A DNA stretch of 64,000 nt from the NCBI GenBank assembly GCA_934129745.1, contig CAKOWZ010000007.1:16613-80612 (forward strand), in the 5' to 3' direction. The translations under genes and the position numbers were made by a program. How positions within the stretch are numbered: position 1 is the stretch's first letter; each line of letters opens with the position of its first letter. The DNA comes from an uncultured Clostridia bacterium. GTDB taxonomy: Bacteria; Bacillota; Clostridia; TANB77; CAG-508. Below, in pieces: positions 56,601 to 64,000 of this stretch. The notes beneath the pieces were generated by a model that was given only the letters and a program-made list of their open reading frames with translations, was not told where the DNA came from and did no database searches.

Positions 56601-59600
56601 TTCCATTAGAGACAGATAAAATAACAATTACAGGTACACCAGAAGATAAAGATGCAACAATAGTTGGAAATGGTGAATATGAATTAAAAGTTGGAGATAA
56701 TCATATTTACTTAACAGTTACAAGCAAAGATGGAATTGAAAGAACATATCATATTAATATAAATAGAGAAAACAGCAATGATGCAAGACTTTCAAAACTT
56801 ACAGTTGCAAATACTCTTATAAAACCTACATTTAATAAAGATGTTTATGAATATTCATTAATAACATCAGATACATCATTGAAATTTGAAGAGTTAGAAA
56901 CATTAGACCCTGAGGCTACTTATGAAATAAAAGATAATGAATTTAATGAACCAGGAGATTATGTAGTTACAATTGCGGTAACTGCAGCAGATAAAAAGAC
57001 AACTCAAGACTATAAATTAAATGTAACAAGAGAAAAGAGTAATAATAATAACTTAAAGAGTTTAAAAGTATTTGGATATGAAATACAACCTGAATTTACT
57101 TCAGAAAACAAGGTTTATAATGTTGAAGTTCCAACTGATATAAATCAAGTTACAATAGAAGCAATAGCAGAACTTAAAACTTCTAAAGTCTTAATTGGGG
57201 AATTGGATGAGGAAGAAGAGCTAATAGATTCTGCAACGAAATCTATTGATATAGATGAAGCAAGTAAAATAGTAAAAATTATTGTGACTTCTGAAACTGG
57301 AAGAGAAAAAGTTTATACTTTAACAATAAATAAGGTTTTATCATCAGATAATTTAATTAAATATTTAGAGGTAAATAATGGTGAATTAAAAGAAGAATTC
57401 AATCCAGAAACTAAAGAATATACAGTAAATATTGAAAATACTGAAACTGAATTGGATATGCAAGTTATTTTAAATGATGATAATGCAACTTATGAGGTTA
57501 AAGGTAATGAAAACTTACAAGTAGGACAAAATATAGTAACGATTGAAGTTACAGCACAAAATGGCGATGTAAATACTTATAAATTAAATGTAACTAAAGA
57601 AGCATTTAACAGTGTATACCTAGAAAGTATGAGTGTTAAAGATTATGAATTAGAACAGGAATTTAATAAATATATAAATAAATATAATTTAAAAGTTAAT
57701 AATGAAACAACTAATTTAGAAATTACAGCAGTTCCAGAAGATGAAAATGCAACAGTTGTAATTGCTGGAAATGATAATTTAGAAGTAGGAGACAATACAG
57801 TTACAATAACAGTTACAAAAGGAGAATTAGAAGAAGTTTATACAATTAATGTTATAAGACAAGAATATGCAATGACATTCTTAGATTACTTATATACTAA
57901 ACCAGGAACAATTACTCCTGAATATGATAAAAATACATTAGAATATAAAGTTGATGTATATAATGAAATTGAAGAAATAGAAATATTTGCAGAAGCTACA
58001 GATAAAAATGCTACATTAGAAGGCACAGGAAAACATACTTTGGAACTTGGAGAAAATAAAATTCCTGTAAAAGTAACATCTCCAGATGGTGTTGAACGTA
58101 CATATTACGTTATTGTAAATAGACAAATGAAATCTGGTAATTACTTATTGGCATTAGATACAACTGTAAATGATTTAGCGGTTAATTTAGATAAAGAATT
58201 TGATAAATTAACGAAGGATTATACTTTAAATGTTGATTACAGTGCTAGTGCAATAACATTTGATGGTAGAATTTCAGAAGGAGCAACAGTTAAAGGACTT
58301 GGTGAATTTGCAATTACTGATGTAGAAACTACATTTGAAATTGTAGTTACATCACAAGCTGGAGAAGATAATGTATATACTGTAAAAGTAATAAGAGATA
58401 AAGATACAAGAAATCATTTAATAGATTTAGTACCATCAGTTGGTACATTAGAACCTGAATTTGATTATGAACAAGATACATATACAATTTATGCAGATGA
58501 AACAATGTCAGAGTTAGGATTTACTTATGATACAGATTCAGCAAAAGCAACAGTTACAGGTTGTGAAACTTTAGTAATTCCAGATGGAACAAGTACAAGA
58601 ACAATTACAGTTACATCAGAAAGTGGAGTAGATAAAGTTTATACAATTAATGTAATTAAAGAAGATAAAGTAATTAGTAATAATGCATTCTTACAAGAAT
58701 TAAGTGTTACAGGTTATGAATTAGATAAAACATTTGATAAAGAAAACTATGAATATTCAATAACTGTTCCATTTAATAAAGCATTAATCAGCAAAAATGA
58801 AATAGTAGCAAAAACAGAGGACGAAAATGCAACGGTTGAAATGATGGATGTAGTAAATCTATCAACAATAGATGAAAATAAATTTGAAATATTAGTTACA
58901 GCAGAAGATGGATTTACAACAAATAAATATGTAATTAATATAACAAGACAAAAAAATAGTTTTAGTTTATTAGAAAACTTAGAACCAACAGTTGGTGTAT
59001 TTGACCAATTATTTGTACCAACAATTACAGAATACACTTGGACAATTCCAAGTCGTTATAAGAGTATAAATGAAGAATATTTAAAATACACTTTAGCAGA
59101 TGAAATGTCAACTATTGAATTTGCAAATGCTGTAGATATGACATCAGATGATGAAAATAAACATTTTGATATTACAGTAACAAGTGAAGATGGAGAAAGC
59201 TCTACAACATATACTTTAAATTTAAAATATGATGAAGAACATGATGCAAGATTAAAAGAATTAAATGTAAGTGAAGGAACATTAGAGCCAGAATTTAATT
59301 CGGATACTTATGAATATAGTATTAATGTAAATTCAAATGAAATAACAATAGATGCAATTCCAATGCTTGATACATCTAAAGTAACAAGTGGAAATGGAGT
59401 TCTAACACTTGAAAAAGTTGATACAAAACATACAATCACAGTAGAGGCAGAAAACGGATTAAAAGAAAACTACATATTAAATATTCATATAGAAGATTTT
59501 AATATTGAATATTATGATGGAGAGACTAAACTAGAAGATTTAGAGCCTAGTACATATACATTTGGAGAAGGTGTAGATACATTACCAGAAGCACAAAAAG

Positions 59601-60919
59601 ATGGATACAAGTTTGAGGGTTGGTATTTAGAAGATACATTAACAACAAAAGTAGAAAACATAGGAACTGATGAAATAGGAGATAAAACATTATATGCTAA
59701 ATTTGTAGTGGAAGAATATTCAATAGCATACTACTATGGAGAAACAAAGTTAGAAGGCTTAGAACCAACAACATATACTTATGGAGAAGGTGTAGATACA
59801 TTACCAGAATTAGAAATTGAAGGATATACATTTGAAGGATGGTTTGCAGAAAATACTTTCGCAACAAAAGTTGAAAAAATTGGAACAGATGAAACTGGAG
59901 ATAAAGTTTTCTATGCAAAACTAATTCAAAAAAATGAATACACAATAACATACTTTGATGGAGAAAATGAAATTACAGGATTAGAACCATATAGTTATGT
60001 AGAAGGTGAAGAAAAAGATTTACCAACATACGAAAAAGAAGGTTATACATTTGAAGGTTGGTATTACACAGAAACCTTTGATGAGGGAACAGAAGTAAGT
60101 AAAATTACAAAAGATGATTTTGGAAACAAAGAAGTATATGCAAAATTGGTAGCAAATGAATACACAATAACATACTTTGACGGAGAAAATAAGATAACAG
60201 ACTTAACACCTAACAAGTATGTATATGGCGAAGGATTAGAAGAATTACCAACATATGAAAAAGAAGGATTCACATTTGAAGGTTGGTATTCAGATAAAGA
60301 CTTTGCAGAAGATACAAAAGTTGAAAGCATTGATATGACAACATTAGGAGATATAACATTATATGCTAAATTAACAGAAGCAAATAAGACAGGAAAAATA
60401 AAAGGACAAATAACAACCCCTGAAACATTATTTACAACAGGAAAAAATATTGCAAATGTTTATGTATTTAAACAAGAAGAGGTTGAAAATATAGTTAATC
60501 TTGAAGAAAAGCAACAGGAATTACTAGAAAACTTCGGAGGAGATAATATAAATACTATTCTACAAGGAATTACACCAGTTACAGAATGTGTAACAAATGA
60601 CGATGGTACTTATGAGTTAGAACTTGAAGAGGGAAACTATGTAGTTTTAGTTGATAAATCAGGATATTTAGACTTAATTTATACAAATATTAGTATACAA
60701 AATGGTACAAACATTGAAACTACAAATGAAGATTTAATAGCTGGAGATACAAACAAAGATGGAGTTATCAATAATACCGACGTTGTAGATGTATACGAGC
60801 AACTACCAAAAGCAGATTTTGATAATAGTGGTGAAATTGATAATAATGATACAGTAATTGTTTACCAAAATGGTAGTATGACTAGAAAAATCATTGATAG
60901 GAAAGTAGGTGGTGTTTAA
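50675..60919 (+). CDS. 3414-aa cadherin-like repeat protein with dockerin
   Basis: ATG at 50675 is chosen because GAAGGAG lies nine bases upstream; the earlier ATG at 50657 has a poorer site. Basic N-terminus and one membrane or signal helix (about 65-90). Glycine-rich domain 1 (about 110-290, YTSGGTYTAPYDGKYYIEAY). Seven cadherin-like beta-sandwich repeats. Glycine-rich domain 2 (about 912-1188, with GGAGGGATS). Nineteen more cadherin-like repeats (pattern L..L.V..G...P.F....Y...V). Four InlB-type repeats (about 2941-3237, GYTFEGW). A regulatory-like sandwich (about 3238-3352) and a type I dockerin (about 3356-3405: GDTNKDGVINNTDVVDVYEQ, DFDNSGEIDNNDTVIVY). The dockerin predicts calcium-dependent binding to a cohesin; the next gene may supply it. 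Confidence 0.88.
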   Translation: MKVLEMLNKLNKISKKALIRVKDKAKNIPNNIIGKINKKSDNTIKVKDKTNSKKEGFSKRRILPITACLTLVSIIVANIFVQNNTVQTLMTPETQKFEAFTTTNPDESTKKYTSGGTYTAPYDGKYYIEAYGAKGGNSNYTTYWVTSHSAKGKYTTYTLYRQQSSNKAYTGGNGGKVTGYIELKKGETLSIAVGGTGTNYYVDTRHSASYQTSLSTDGLYVSSSQLYDRGNYGTYGSNGGATTVKKGNTTLFTANGGNGATTSNGSAGTGSYGSDVTSGTTSTGANSGAGYVNIKFAGNDNYLLGLSVNGNSVPDFSPTTLTYNISVGRHQEEDLTVSALKGISTQNVTCSSTVLTDKENVITVEVEGGVTYTINVTWLDWDYAKLDGIKINGEEIENFDPNTSDVDIVIPRHTGDISIEGLAGATNQGIEYTRQTFTCEVKTVDEQITVTALSGEQFIYNLHFTWEGYDYSLVDDIKIAGATIEGFNPETLEYTINADNYVDKLSLEVSDGAAWQTLTYENVLDLTEPVNEFEISSISKDGSETIYKLTVNWATYNWPYLDGININTESKGVFNKEFSAQDLEYSVWVPNTTSKIKLEAIPGAGGQTIEYLDGEELTSLINPKRIKVTAKDGTEAIYNISVDYTYGRLKDIQIEHGTFTTPFSEDKNEYNVVIDKDYDEIDIKAIPCSRFTKIENDGIHTVPVGTSNVDIKAIDHDGKEVVYKLHLTRAPSNDDKLKAIYINGTEIESFDPEVNEFSYNVPREYFEANITVKKGMVSQEVILPNNELHSGTTTKQITVVSEDGRNTRTYTIHLIKEHSTRLKELVLENTNYGVEIKFGDEFDPDVLEYRFDMPKTAMSLKASYVAFDDEATVTITGNTYIDSNTKIFVEVKAPDCETTTYVINVYKGNENFVQKESYGYVGGIQKFTAEYTGRYLLEAWGAQGGASYNDGNSNARGGYGAYSKGEVYLEKGQTIYIATGEAGRNGWKKYAPPESFNGGGSGTWMGYVYGSLWNKYKCRAGGAGGGATSISFAYGTLDTQANKLDQLLLVAGGGGGASYKQAGGNAGGITGNRGDNSGGTGGTQNSGYSFGKGQNGSGRGNANGVAGGGGGYYGGCINNTTYYNGNAAGGGSGYIGNKLLTNKVMYGYGVQTSNNENTKTVSTSNVSYSAISNYAKAGNGAARITYLSLPDDNGLASISAENGTFDIEFNPDTLEYQLYLPEGINSTKLYASPRDEKAKVTGTGEYIVEGKSKVATITCTAQNGLKKEYKVKIIKFASTESRAKNIKIEGLNQELLKDHPEYGVTTPATFDKDTLSYTMLVPYETKQVLFNVELLDSRATVEGNGIQELADVENTFEIVVTAENEVDKTTYTYTITRDIASNADLKKLDVTSPQTDIGFERNKTEYKFAVPKETTTLELDIETEDPLATYEVNGLDEGTELNYGFNEITIVVTSQNGTTKTYTLNVYRERIDNVLLQNITVENNGNNLEYTPEFDRITFEYKLKVPNEIDSVDVKATAEDPDNVWVMITNEHQTLNAGKNTVTINVTSQNNCEETYTLEIEREKNSNANLANIQIFNENDTEYPLVEEFNKDKTNYTCQYKSNNSTVKIVATPEVKTTEVKLIDDNNVKKGSNIKKILAVAEDGTAKTYVVNIFKTDVDENTYLEDVKFEFEDGYRIVPEFDKEKQEYNVIIPRYYQYKNIGIFGTAENVKSKVTGNGTYSYGCNKNTTNDDPDFTDYPEQMELTLTVTAESGDTRDYVFKISQEINSKAYLKRIETDKGTVEPNFDKDVLDYTINVDKDTEEINILGVPLYYGTVVTGNGKHTLKGGDNKIELTAVSEDGKETLKYTVNVVKEKQHNANIKNLSVKEGRITPDFTQDTLQYSLKVTNEIDKPNYLVELEDENATYDIEPQLVSEGETEVKITVTAEDGETTKEYIVNVNRQAKEQFSNYLESITLSSGNLSPEFEKANMYYEMTVPLETDKITITGTPEDKDATIVGNGEYELKVGDNHIYLTVTSKDGIERTYHININRENSNDARLSKLTVANTLIKPTFNKDVYEYSLITSDTSLKFEELETLDPEATYEIKDNEFNEPGDYVVTIAVTAADKKTTQDYKLNVTREKSNNNNLKSLKVFGYEIQPEFTSENKVYNVEVPTDINQVTIEAIAELKTSKVLIGELDEEEELIDSATKSIDIDEASKIVKIIVTSETGREKVYTLTINKVLSSDNLIKYLEVNNGELKEEFNPETKEYTVNIENTETELDMQVILNDDNATYEVKGNENLQVGQNIVTIEVTAQNGDVNTYKLNVTKEAFNSVYLESMSVKDYELEQEFNKYINKYNLKVNNETTNLEITAVPEDENATVVIAGNDNLEVGDNTVTITVTKGELEEVYTINVIRQEYAMTFLDYLYTKPGTITPEYDKNTLEYKVDVYNEIEEIEIFAEATDKNATLEGTGKHTLELGENKIPVKVTSPDGVERTYYVIVNRQMKSGNYLLALDTTVNDLAVNLDKEFDKLTKDYTLNVDYSASAITFDGRISEGATVKGLGEFAITDVETTFEIVVTSQAGEDNVYTVKVIRDKDTRNHLIDLVPSVGTLEPEFDYEQDTYTIYADETMSELGFTYDTDSAKATVTGCETLVIPDGTSTRTITVTSESGVDKVYTINVIKEDKVISNNAFLQELSVTGYELDKTFDKENYEYSITVPFNKALISKNEIVAKTEDENATVEMMDVVNLSTIDENKFEILVTAEDGFTTNKYVINITRQKNSFSLLENLEPTVGVFDQLFVPTITEYTWTIPSRYKSINEEYLKYTLADEMSTIEFANAVDMTSDDENKHFDITVTSEDGESSTTYTLNLKYDEEHDARLKELNVSEGTLEPEFNSDTYEYSINVNSNEITIDAIPMLDTSKVTSGNGVLTLEKVDTKHTITVEAENGLKENYILNIHIEDFNIEYYDGETKLEDLEPSTYTFGEGVDTLPEAQKDGYKFEGWYLEDTLTTKVENIGTDEIGDKTLYAKFVVEEYSIAYYYGETKLEGLEPTTYTYGEGVDTLPELEIEGYTFEGWFAENTFATKVEKIGTDETGDKVFYAKLIQKNEYTITYFDGENEITGLEPYSYVEGEEKDLPTYEKEGYTFEGWYYTETFDEGTEVSKITKDDFGNKEVYAKLVANEYTITYFDGENKITDLTPNKYVYGEGLEELPTYEKEGFTFEGWYSDKDFAEDTKVESIDMTTLGDITLYAKLTEANKTGKIKGQITTPETLFTTGKNIANVYVFKQEEVENIVNLEEKQQELLENFGGDNINTILQGITPVTECVTNDDGTYELELEEGNYVVLVDKSGYLDLIYTNISIQNGTNIETTNEDLIAGDTNKDGVINNTDVVDVYEQLPKADFDNSGEIDNNDTVIVYQNGSMTRKIIDRKVGGV

Positions 60920-60951
60920 TGATAATAAAAAAATAAAGACAAAAATTTCGT

Positions 60952-61000
60952 ACAGTTAAACTTTTAGATAGATTTTGAGTCTATCTAAAAGGGCTGTATA
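60952..61000 (+). promoter_or_regulatory. Intergenic hairpin between dockerin and cohesin-like genes
   Basis: Stem CTTTTAGATAG / CTATCTAAAAG around a 9-base loop, extended by TACAG / CTGTA after a small internal loop. No T-run follows, so it is not a standard terminator. It may stabilise or process the mRNA and so set the ratio of the two proteins. Confidence 0.5.
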
Positions 61001-61032
61001 GGTATAAAAATAATTATGAAAGGAGAAAGTAG

Positions 61033-64000
61033 ATGAAAATGACAAAAAAAAGAGTTACAGCAATAGCTCTATTGTTAGCGATGGTTTTAAATTTATTTTC
61101 ACCATATACAAATATAGTTTTAGCGGCACCTGGCACTGATATAGATAGTTTACCAAAACCATCAGTGGTTCTTGCAATTAATGACTATATCGAAAGTGAT
61201 GGCGCAATAGATGTTGCTATTGGTCTTACGGGAAATTATTTAGGTCGTGGTGCGACAGTTCATGTGAAATGGGATAAAACTAAACTTACACCAGCTACAC
61301 TTGGTAGAAAAGGATATTCTGAAACTACTTCTGTTGTTGATTGGTTAACTGATGGTGGTACATTTCATGCAGCAGGAGATGATAGTTTAACATCTTGGAC
61401 AGTTGCTACGACTAAATCAGGATGGAACTTAGAAAATGGTACTGCACATATTGCGTCAGCAGATACTTCTGGAAAAGGTGTTAATCCATCTTTAATCAAA
61501 GCTGATGCTGAATGGGCAGAACCAGCAGCAAAATATAATGGATTTGCTCCATTTATAATATTCAGTTTCTTAGTTCCAGATGGTATGACTTCAGAAGAAA
61601 TTTTAACAGAAGGTTTAATTGAAATAGAATATTTAGACCTTATTGTTGGAACAGAAAAAGCTAACTACTATGATTTATCATTAGTAAATTATGATGGATT
61701 AGCAGAAGCTGATGAAATAACAGGAGTAGAAATAAAAACAGTAAATGGAAAAGAGGTTCCAACAGATGGAACAAAATTAAATGTAAAATATGGAGAAAAT
61801 GTTGAAATAGGAGCAACAATTTTACATTCAAATGCAGATAAAAATGAAGAAAAAACATTCACTTTAGGAACAGACAATGAGGTAGCATGGAAAACAGGAG
61901 GTAATGACTTAGGAAATGCAGAAATTGAATTAAATTATGGTGAAGGTGATGATGCACAAACAGATACAGTAGCTGTAAATGTGCAAGACTATATAAAAGG
62001 TATTACTTTAAATAAAGAAACTGTAGAAGTAGATTATGGTACAGAACTTAAAAATTTAGGTGTAACATATCAAATAGAATATGGAAAAGCACAAAAGAGT
62101 ACAGCAAAATCTATAACAGATGGAGTTACATTAACACCAAACTATGATGGAACTAAATCTCAAAAATATACTGTAACATATACAGATACAGATGATACTT
62201 TATATAAAGATGAAACAAATACTTATTCAAAAGAATTAACAGTAAACTTAAAAGATACAATCACAGGAGTTACAATTACAAAAGTAAATGGAGTTCCTGT
62301 AACAGAAGGAACAACAAATAACGTTCCATACCAAGAAAATACAACTGTAGAAGTTTCAATAGAACATTCAATGAATGGAACTGAAACAAAAACATACACA
62401 GTTGGAACAAATAATGAAGTAGCATGGGATGTAACACCAGCAAACGGATTGGGAAACGGACAACTTTCAGTAACAGTTGGTGAGGAAACAGCTACAGTCG
62501 CTGTAAATGTAAAAGATTATGTAGAAAGCATTACACTAAATAAAGAAAGTGTAACAGCAGACAAAGAAACAGAATTAAAAGATTTAGGTGTAACATACAC
62601 AGTAAACTATGCAAAAGCAGGAGCAAAAGAAGCAAAATCTATAACAGATGGAGTTACAATTAATCCAGCTTATGATAGTTCAAAATCAAATCAAATATTA
62701 ACAGTAACATATACTGATAATGATGGAAATAGTTATTCAAATGGAAAAACATTTGATAAAACATTAAATGTAACATTGAATGAAAAAGCAGATGAAATAA
62801 CTGGAGTAGAAATTAAGAAGGTAAATGGAATAGAGGTAACAGAAGGAAGTACAACAGATATTCCATATCAAGCAAATACAACTGTAGAAGTTTTAGTAAA
62901 ACATTCAGTTGAAGCTGATGAAACAAAAACATACACAGTTGGAACAAATAACGAGGTAGCATGGGATGTAACACCAACAAACGGATTAGGAAATGGACAA
63001 CTTTCAGTAACAGTTGAAGGTGGAGAAACAGCTACAGTAGCAGTAAATGTAAAAGACTATGTAGAAAGCATTACTTTAAATAAAGAAAATGCAGAAGCAG
63101 AAAAAGGAACAGAACTTAAAGATTTAGGAGTAACATACACAGTAAATTATGCAAAAGCAGGAGCAAGTGAAGCAAAATCAATCAATGATGGAGTAACATT
63201 AAATCCAGCTTATGATGCAAACAAATCACAATCATATACTGTAACATATACAGATAATGATACTAATAGTTATACAAAGACACATACATTTGATAAAACA
63301 TTAAATGTAACATTAAATGAAAAAGAACCACCAGTAGAAAAAGATAAAGTTACAGGATTCACATTAAATAAGACAGAAGTAACAGCAGAAAAAGGAACAG
63401 AATTGAAAGACTTAGGAGTTGCTTATACAGTAACTTATGAAAAAGCAGGAGAACAAGAAGCAAAATCTATAACAGATGGAGTGGTAAAAATAAGTCCTGC
63501 ATACGATAGCAACAAAGAAAATCAAACAATAACAATAACTTACACAGATGATAAAGAAAATAGCGAAACAAAAGGACAAACATTTACAGAAACATTAACA
63601 ATTAAACTAAATACAAAAGAAGAACCAGAAGAAAAAGATTATGTAACAGGAATTTCATTAAACAAAACATCAGTTACAGGAGAAATCGGAGATAGCTGGG
63701 CAGATATAGCAAAAGGAATAACATACACAGTAACTTATGCAAAAGCAGGAGCAAGTGAAGCAAAATCTATAACAGATGGAGTAGTAAAAATAAGTCCTGC
63801 ATATGACAGCAACAAAGAAACACAAACAATAACAATAACTTATACAGATAATGATGCAAACAGCAATACAAAAGGTCAAGAATTTACAGAAACATTAAGC
63901 GTTAAGTTAGATAAAAAAGAAACACCAGTAGAAAAAGACTACGTAACAGGAATTAAATTAAATAAGACATCAGTTACAGGAGAAATCGGAGATAGTTGGG
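61033..64000 (+). CDS. Secreted cohesin-like and Ig-like repeat protein (3' end outside window)
   Basis: An open frame from ATG at 61033, after AAAGGAG, runs to the window edge without a stop (at least 989 codons). Signal peptide about 1-35 ending NIVLAA. Residues about 40-215 look like a cohesin: PSVVLAINDYIESDGAIDVA, GRGATVHVKWDKTKLTPATL and FIIFSFLVPDGMTSEEILTEG. Then come repeats of roughly 100 residues of bacterial Ig-like type. They contain GVEIKTVNGKEVPTDG-like and ITLNKE..LGVTYTVNYAKAG units, ending in YTDNDxNS. The last copies repeat every 300 bp. The neighbouring upstream protein ends in a dockerin, so this may be its receptor. The anchor would be beyond the window. Confidence 0.75.
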   Translation, partial: MKMTKKRVTAIALLLAMVLNLFSPYTNIVLAAPGTDIDSLPKPSVVLAINDYIESDGAIDVAIGLTGNYLGRGATVHVKWDKTKLTPATLGRKGYSETTSVVDWLTDGGTFHAAGDDSLTSWTVATTKSGWNLENGTAHIASADTSGKGVNPSLIKADAEWAEPAAKYNGFAPFIIFSFLVPDGMTSEEILTEGLIEIEYLDLIVGTEKANYYDLSLVNYDGLAEADEITGVEIKTVNGKEVPTDGTKLNVKYGENVEIGATILHSNADKNEEKTFTLGTDNEVAWKTGGNDLGNAEIELNYGEGDDAQTDTVAVNVQDYIKGITLNKETVEVDYGTELKNLGVTYQIEYGKAQKSTAKSITDGVTLTPNYDGTKSQKYTVTYTDTDDTLYKDETNTYSKELTVNLKDTITGVTITKVNGVPVTEGTTNNVPYQENTTVEVSIEHSMNGTETKTYTVGTNNEVAWDVTPANGLGNGQLSVTVGEETATVAVNVKDYVESITLNKESVTADKETELKDLGVTYTVNYAKAGAKEAKSITDGVTINPAYDSSKSNQILTVTYTDNDGNSYSNGKTFDKTLNVTLNEKADEITGVEIKKVNGIEVTEGSTTDIPYQANTTVEVLVKHSVEADETKTYTVGTNNEVAWDVTPTNGLGNGQLSVTVEGGETATVAVNVKDYVESITLNKENAEAEKGTELKDLGVTYTVNYAKAGASEAKSINDGVTLNPAYDANKSQSYTVTYTDNDTNSYTKTHTFDKTLNVTLNEKEPPVEKDKVTGFTLNKTEVTAEKGTELKDLGVAYTVTYEKAGEQEAKSITDGVVKISPAYDSNKENQTITITYTDDKENSETKGQTFTETLTIKLNTKEEPEEKDYVTGISLNKTSVTGEIGDSWADIAKGITYTVTYAKAGASEAKSITDGVVKISPAYDSNKETQTITITYTDNDANSNTKGQEFTETLSVKLDKKETPVEKDYVTGIKLNKTSVTGEIGDSW
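63361..64000 (+). repeat. In-frame 300-bp tandem repeats
   Basis: Segments starting near 63361, 63661 and 63961 align at a period of exactly 300 bp. ACATCAGTTACAGGAGAAAT is present at both 63667 and 63967. Long runs near 63431 and 63731 differ at few bases, so these copies duplicated recently, unlike the older repeats upstream. Confidence 0.8.

Overview
The window is very AT-rich DNA from a low-GC Bacillota chromosome, most likely an uncultured gut or rumen member of the Clostridia. The evidence is gyrA with flanking DnaD/DnaC-type helicase-loading genes, strong AGGAGG-type ribosome binding sites, CCA-encoding tRNAs, TGTCGAA (Spo0A-box-like) arrays, dockerin and cohesin-like surface proteins, and BspA/GLUG/SpaA-type adhesins. 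TAA, TAG and TGA all serve as stops, so the genetic code looks standard.

Layout. (1) 1-5.2 kb: a plus-strand type IV secretion (T4SS) operon, namely a TraC/VirB4-N-like protein, a VirB4 ATPase split by a one-base insertion, and a MinD/TadZ-like ATPase. It is preceded by a 10-bp-phased TGTC array and followed by an unknown helical protein. (2) 5.3-10.6 kb: a MITE-like inverted repeat, gyrA, and convergent dnaC and dnaD genes. (3) 11.1-17 kb: htrA, then an accessory islet of small genes ending at tRNA-Arg, then tRNA-Pro, an SPL-type radical SAM gene and a frameshifted Fic gene. (4) 17.2-30.2 kb: a cellulose-synthase-like glycosyltransferase, two large surface proteins (about 636 and 2414 aa) and a GH5 cellulase. 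(5) 30.3-34.3 kb: a minus-strand T4SS operon (44-aa membrane peptide, VirD4, VirB2-like, VirB6-like, PrgI/VirB3-like). (6) 34.5-42.2 kb: a DUF1858 protein, a Lys-Glu-Thr tRNA cluster, an SDR reductase, a CBM25-type protein, an Rpn-like nuclease, a CapA-like protein, a CorA transporter and a CAP-domain protein. (7) 42.4-49.5 kb: an exopolysaccharide locus with an O-antigen ligase, a deleted sugar transferase, two glycosyltransferases, a permuted radical SAM protein and a Wzx flippase. (8) 50-64 kb: a surface operon with an FxLYD lipid-anchored-type protein, a 3414-aa cadherin-like/dockerin protein and a cohesin-like repeat protein that runs off the window.

How the parts fit. The two T4SS operons are complementary halves of one machine. 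If the segment between about 480 and 30287 were inverted, they would form one contiguous operon in the usual order virD4-virB2-virB6-prgI-traC-virB4. No relaxase is visible, so DNA mobilisation is not established. Three near-identical GGGACGCGTCC palindromes are dispersed between genes. The dockerin protein and its cohesin-like neighbour look like a cell-surface pair made from one mRNA.
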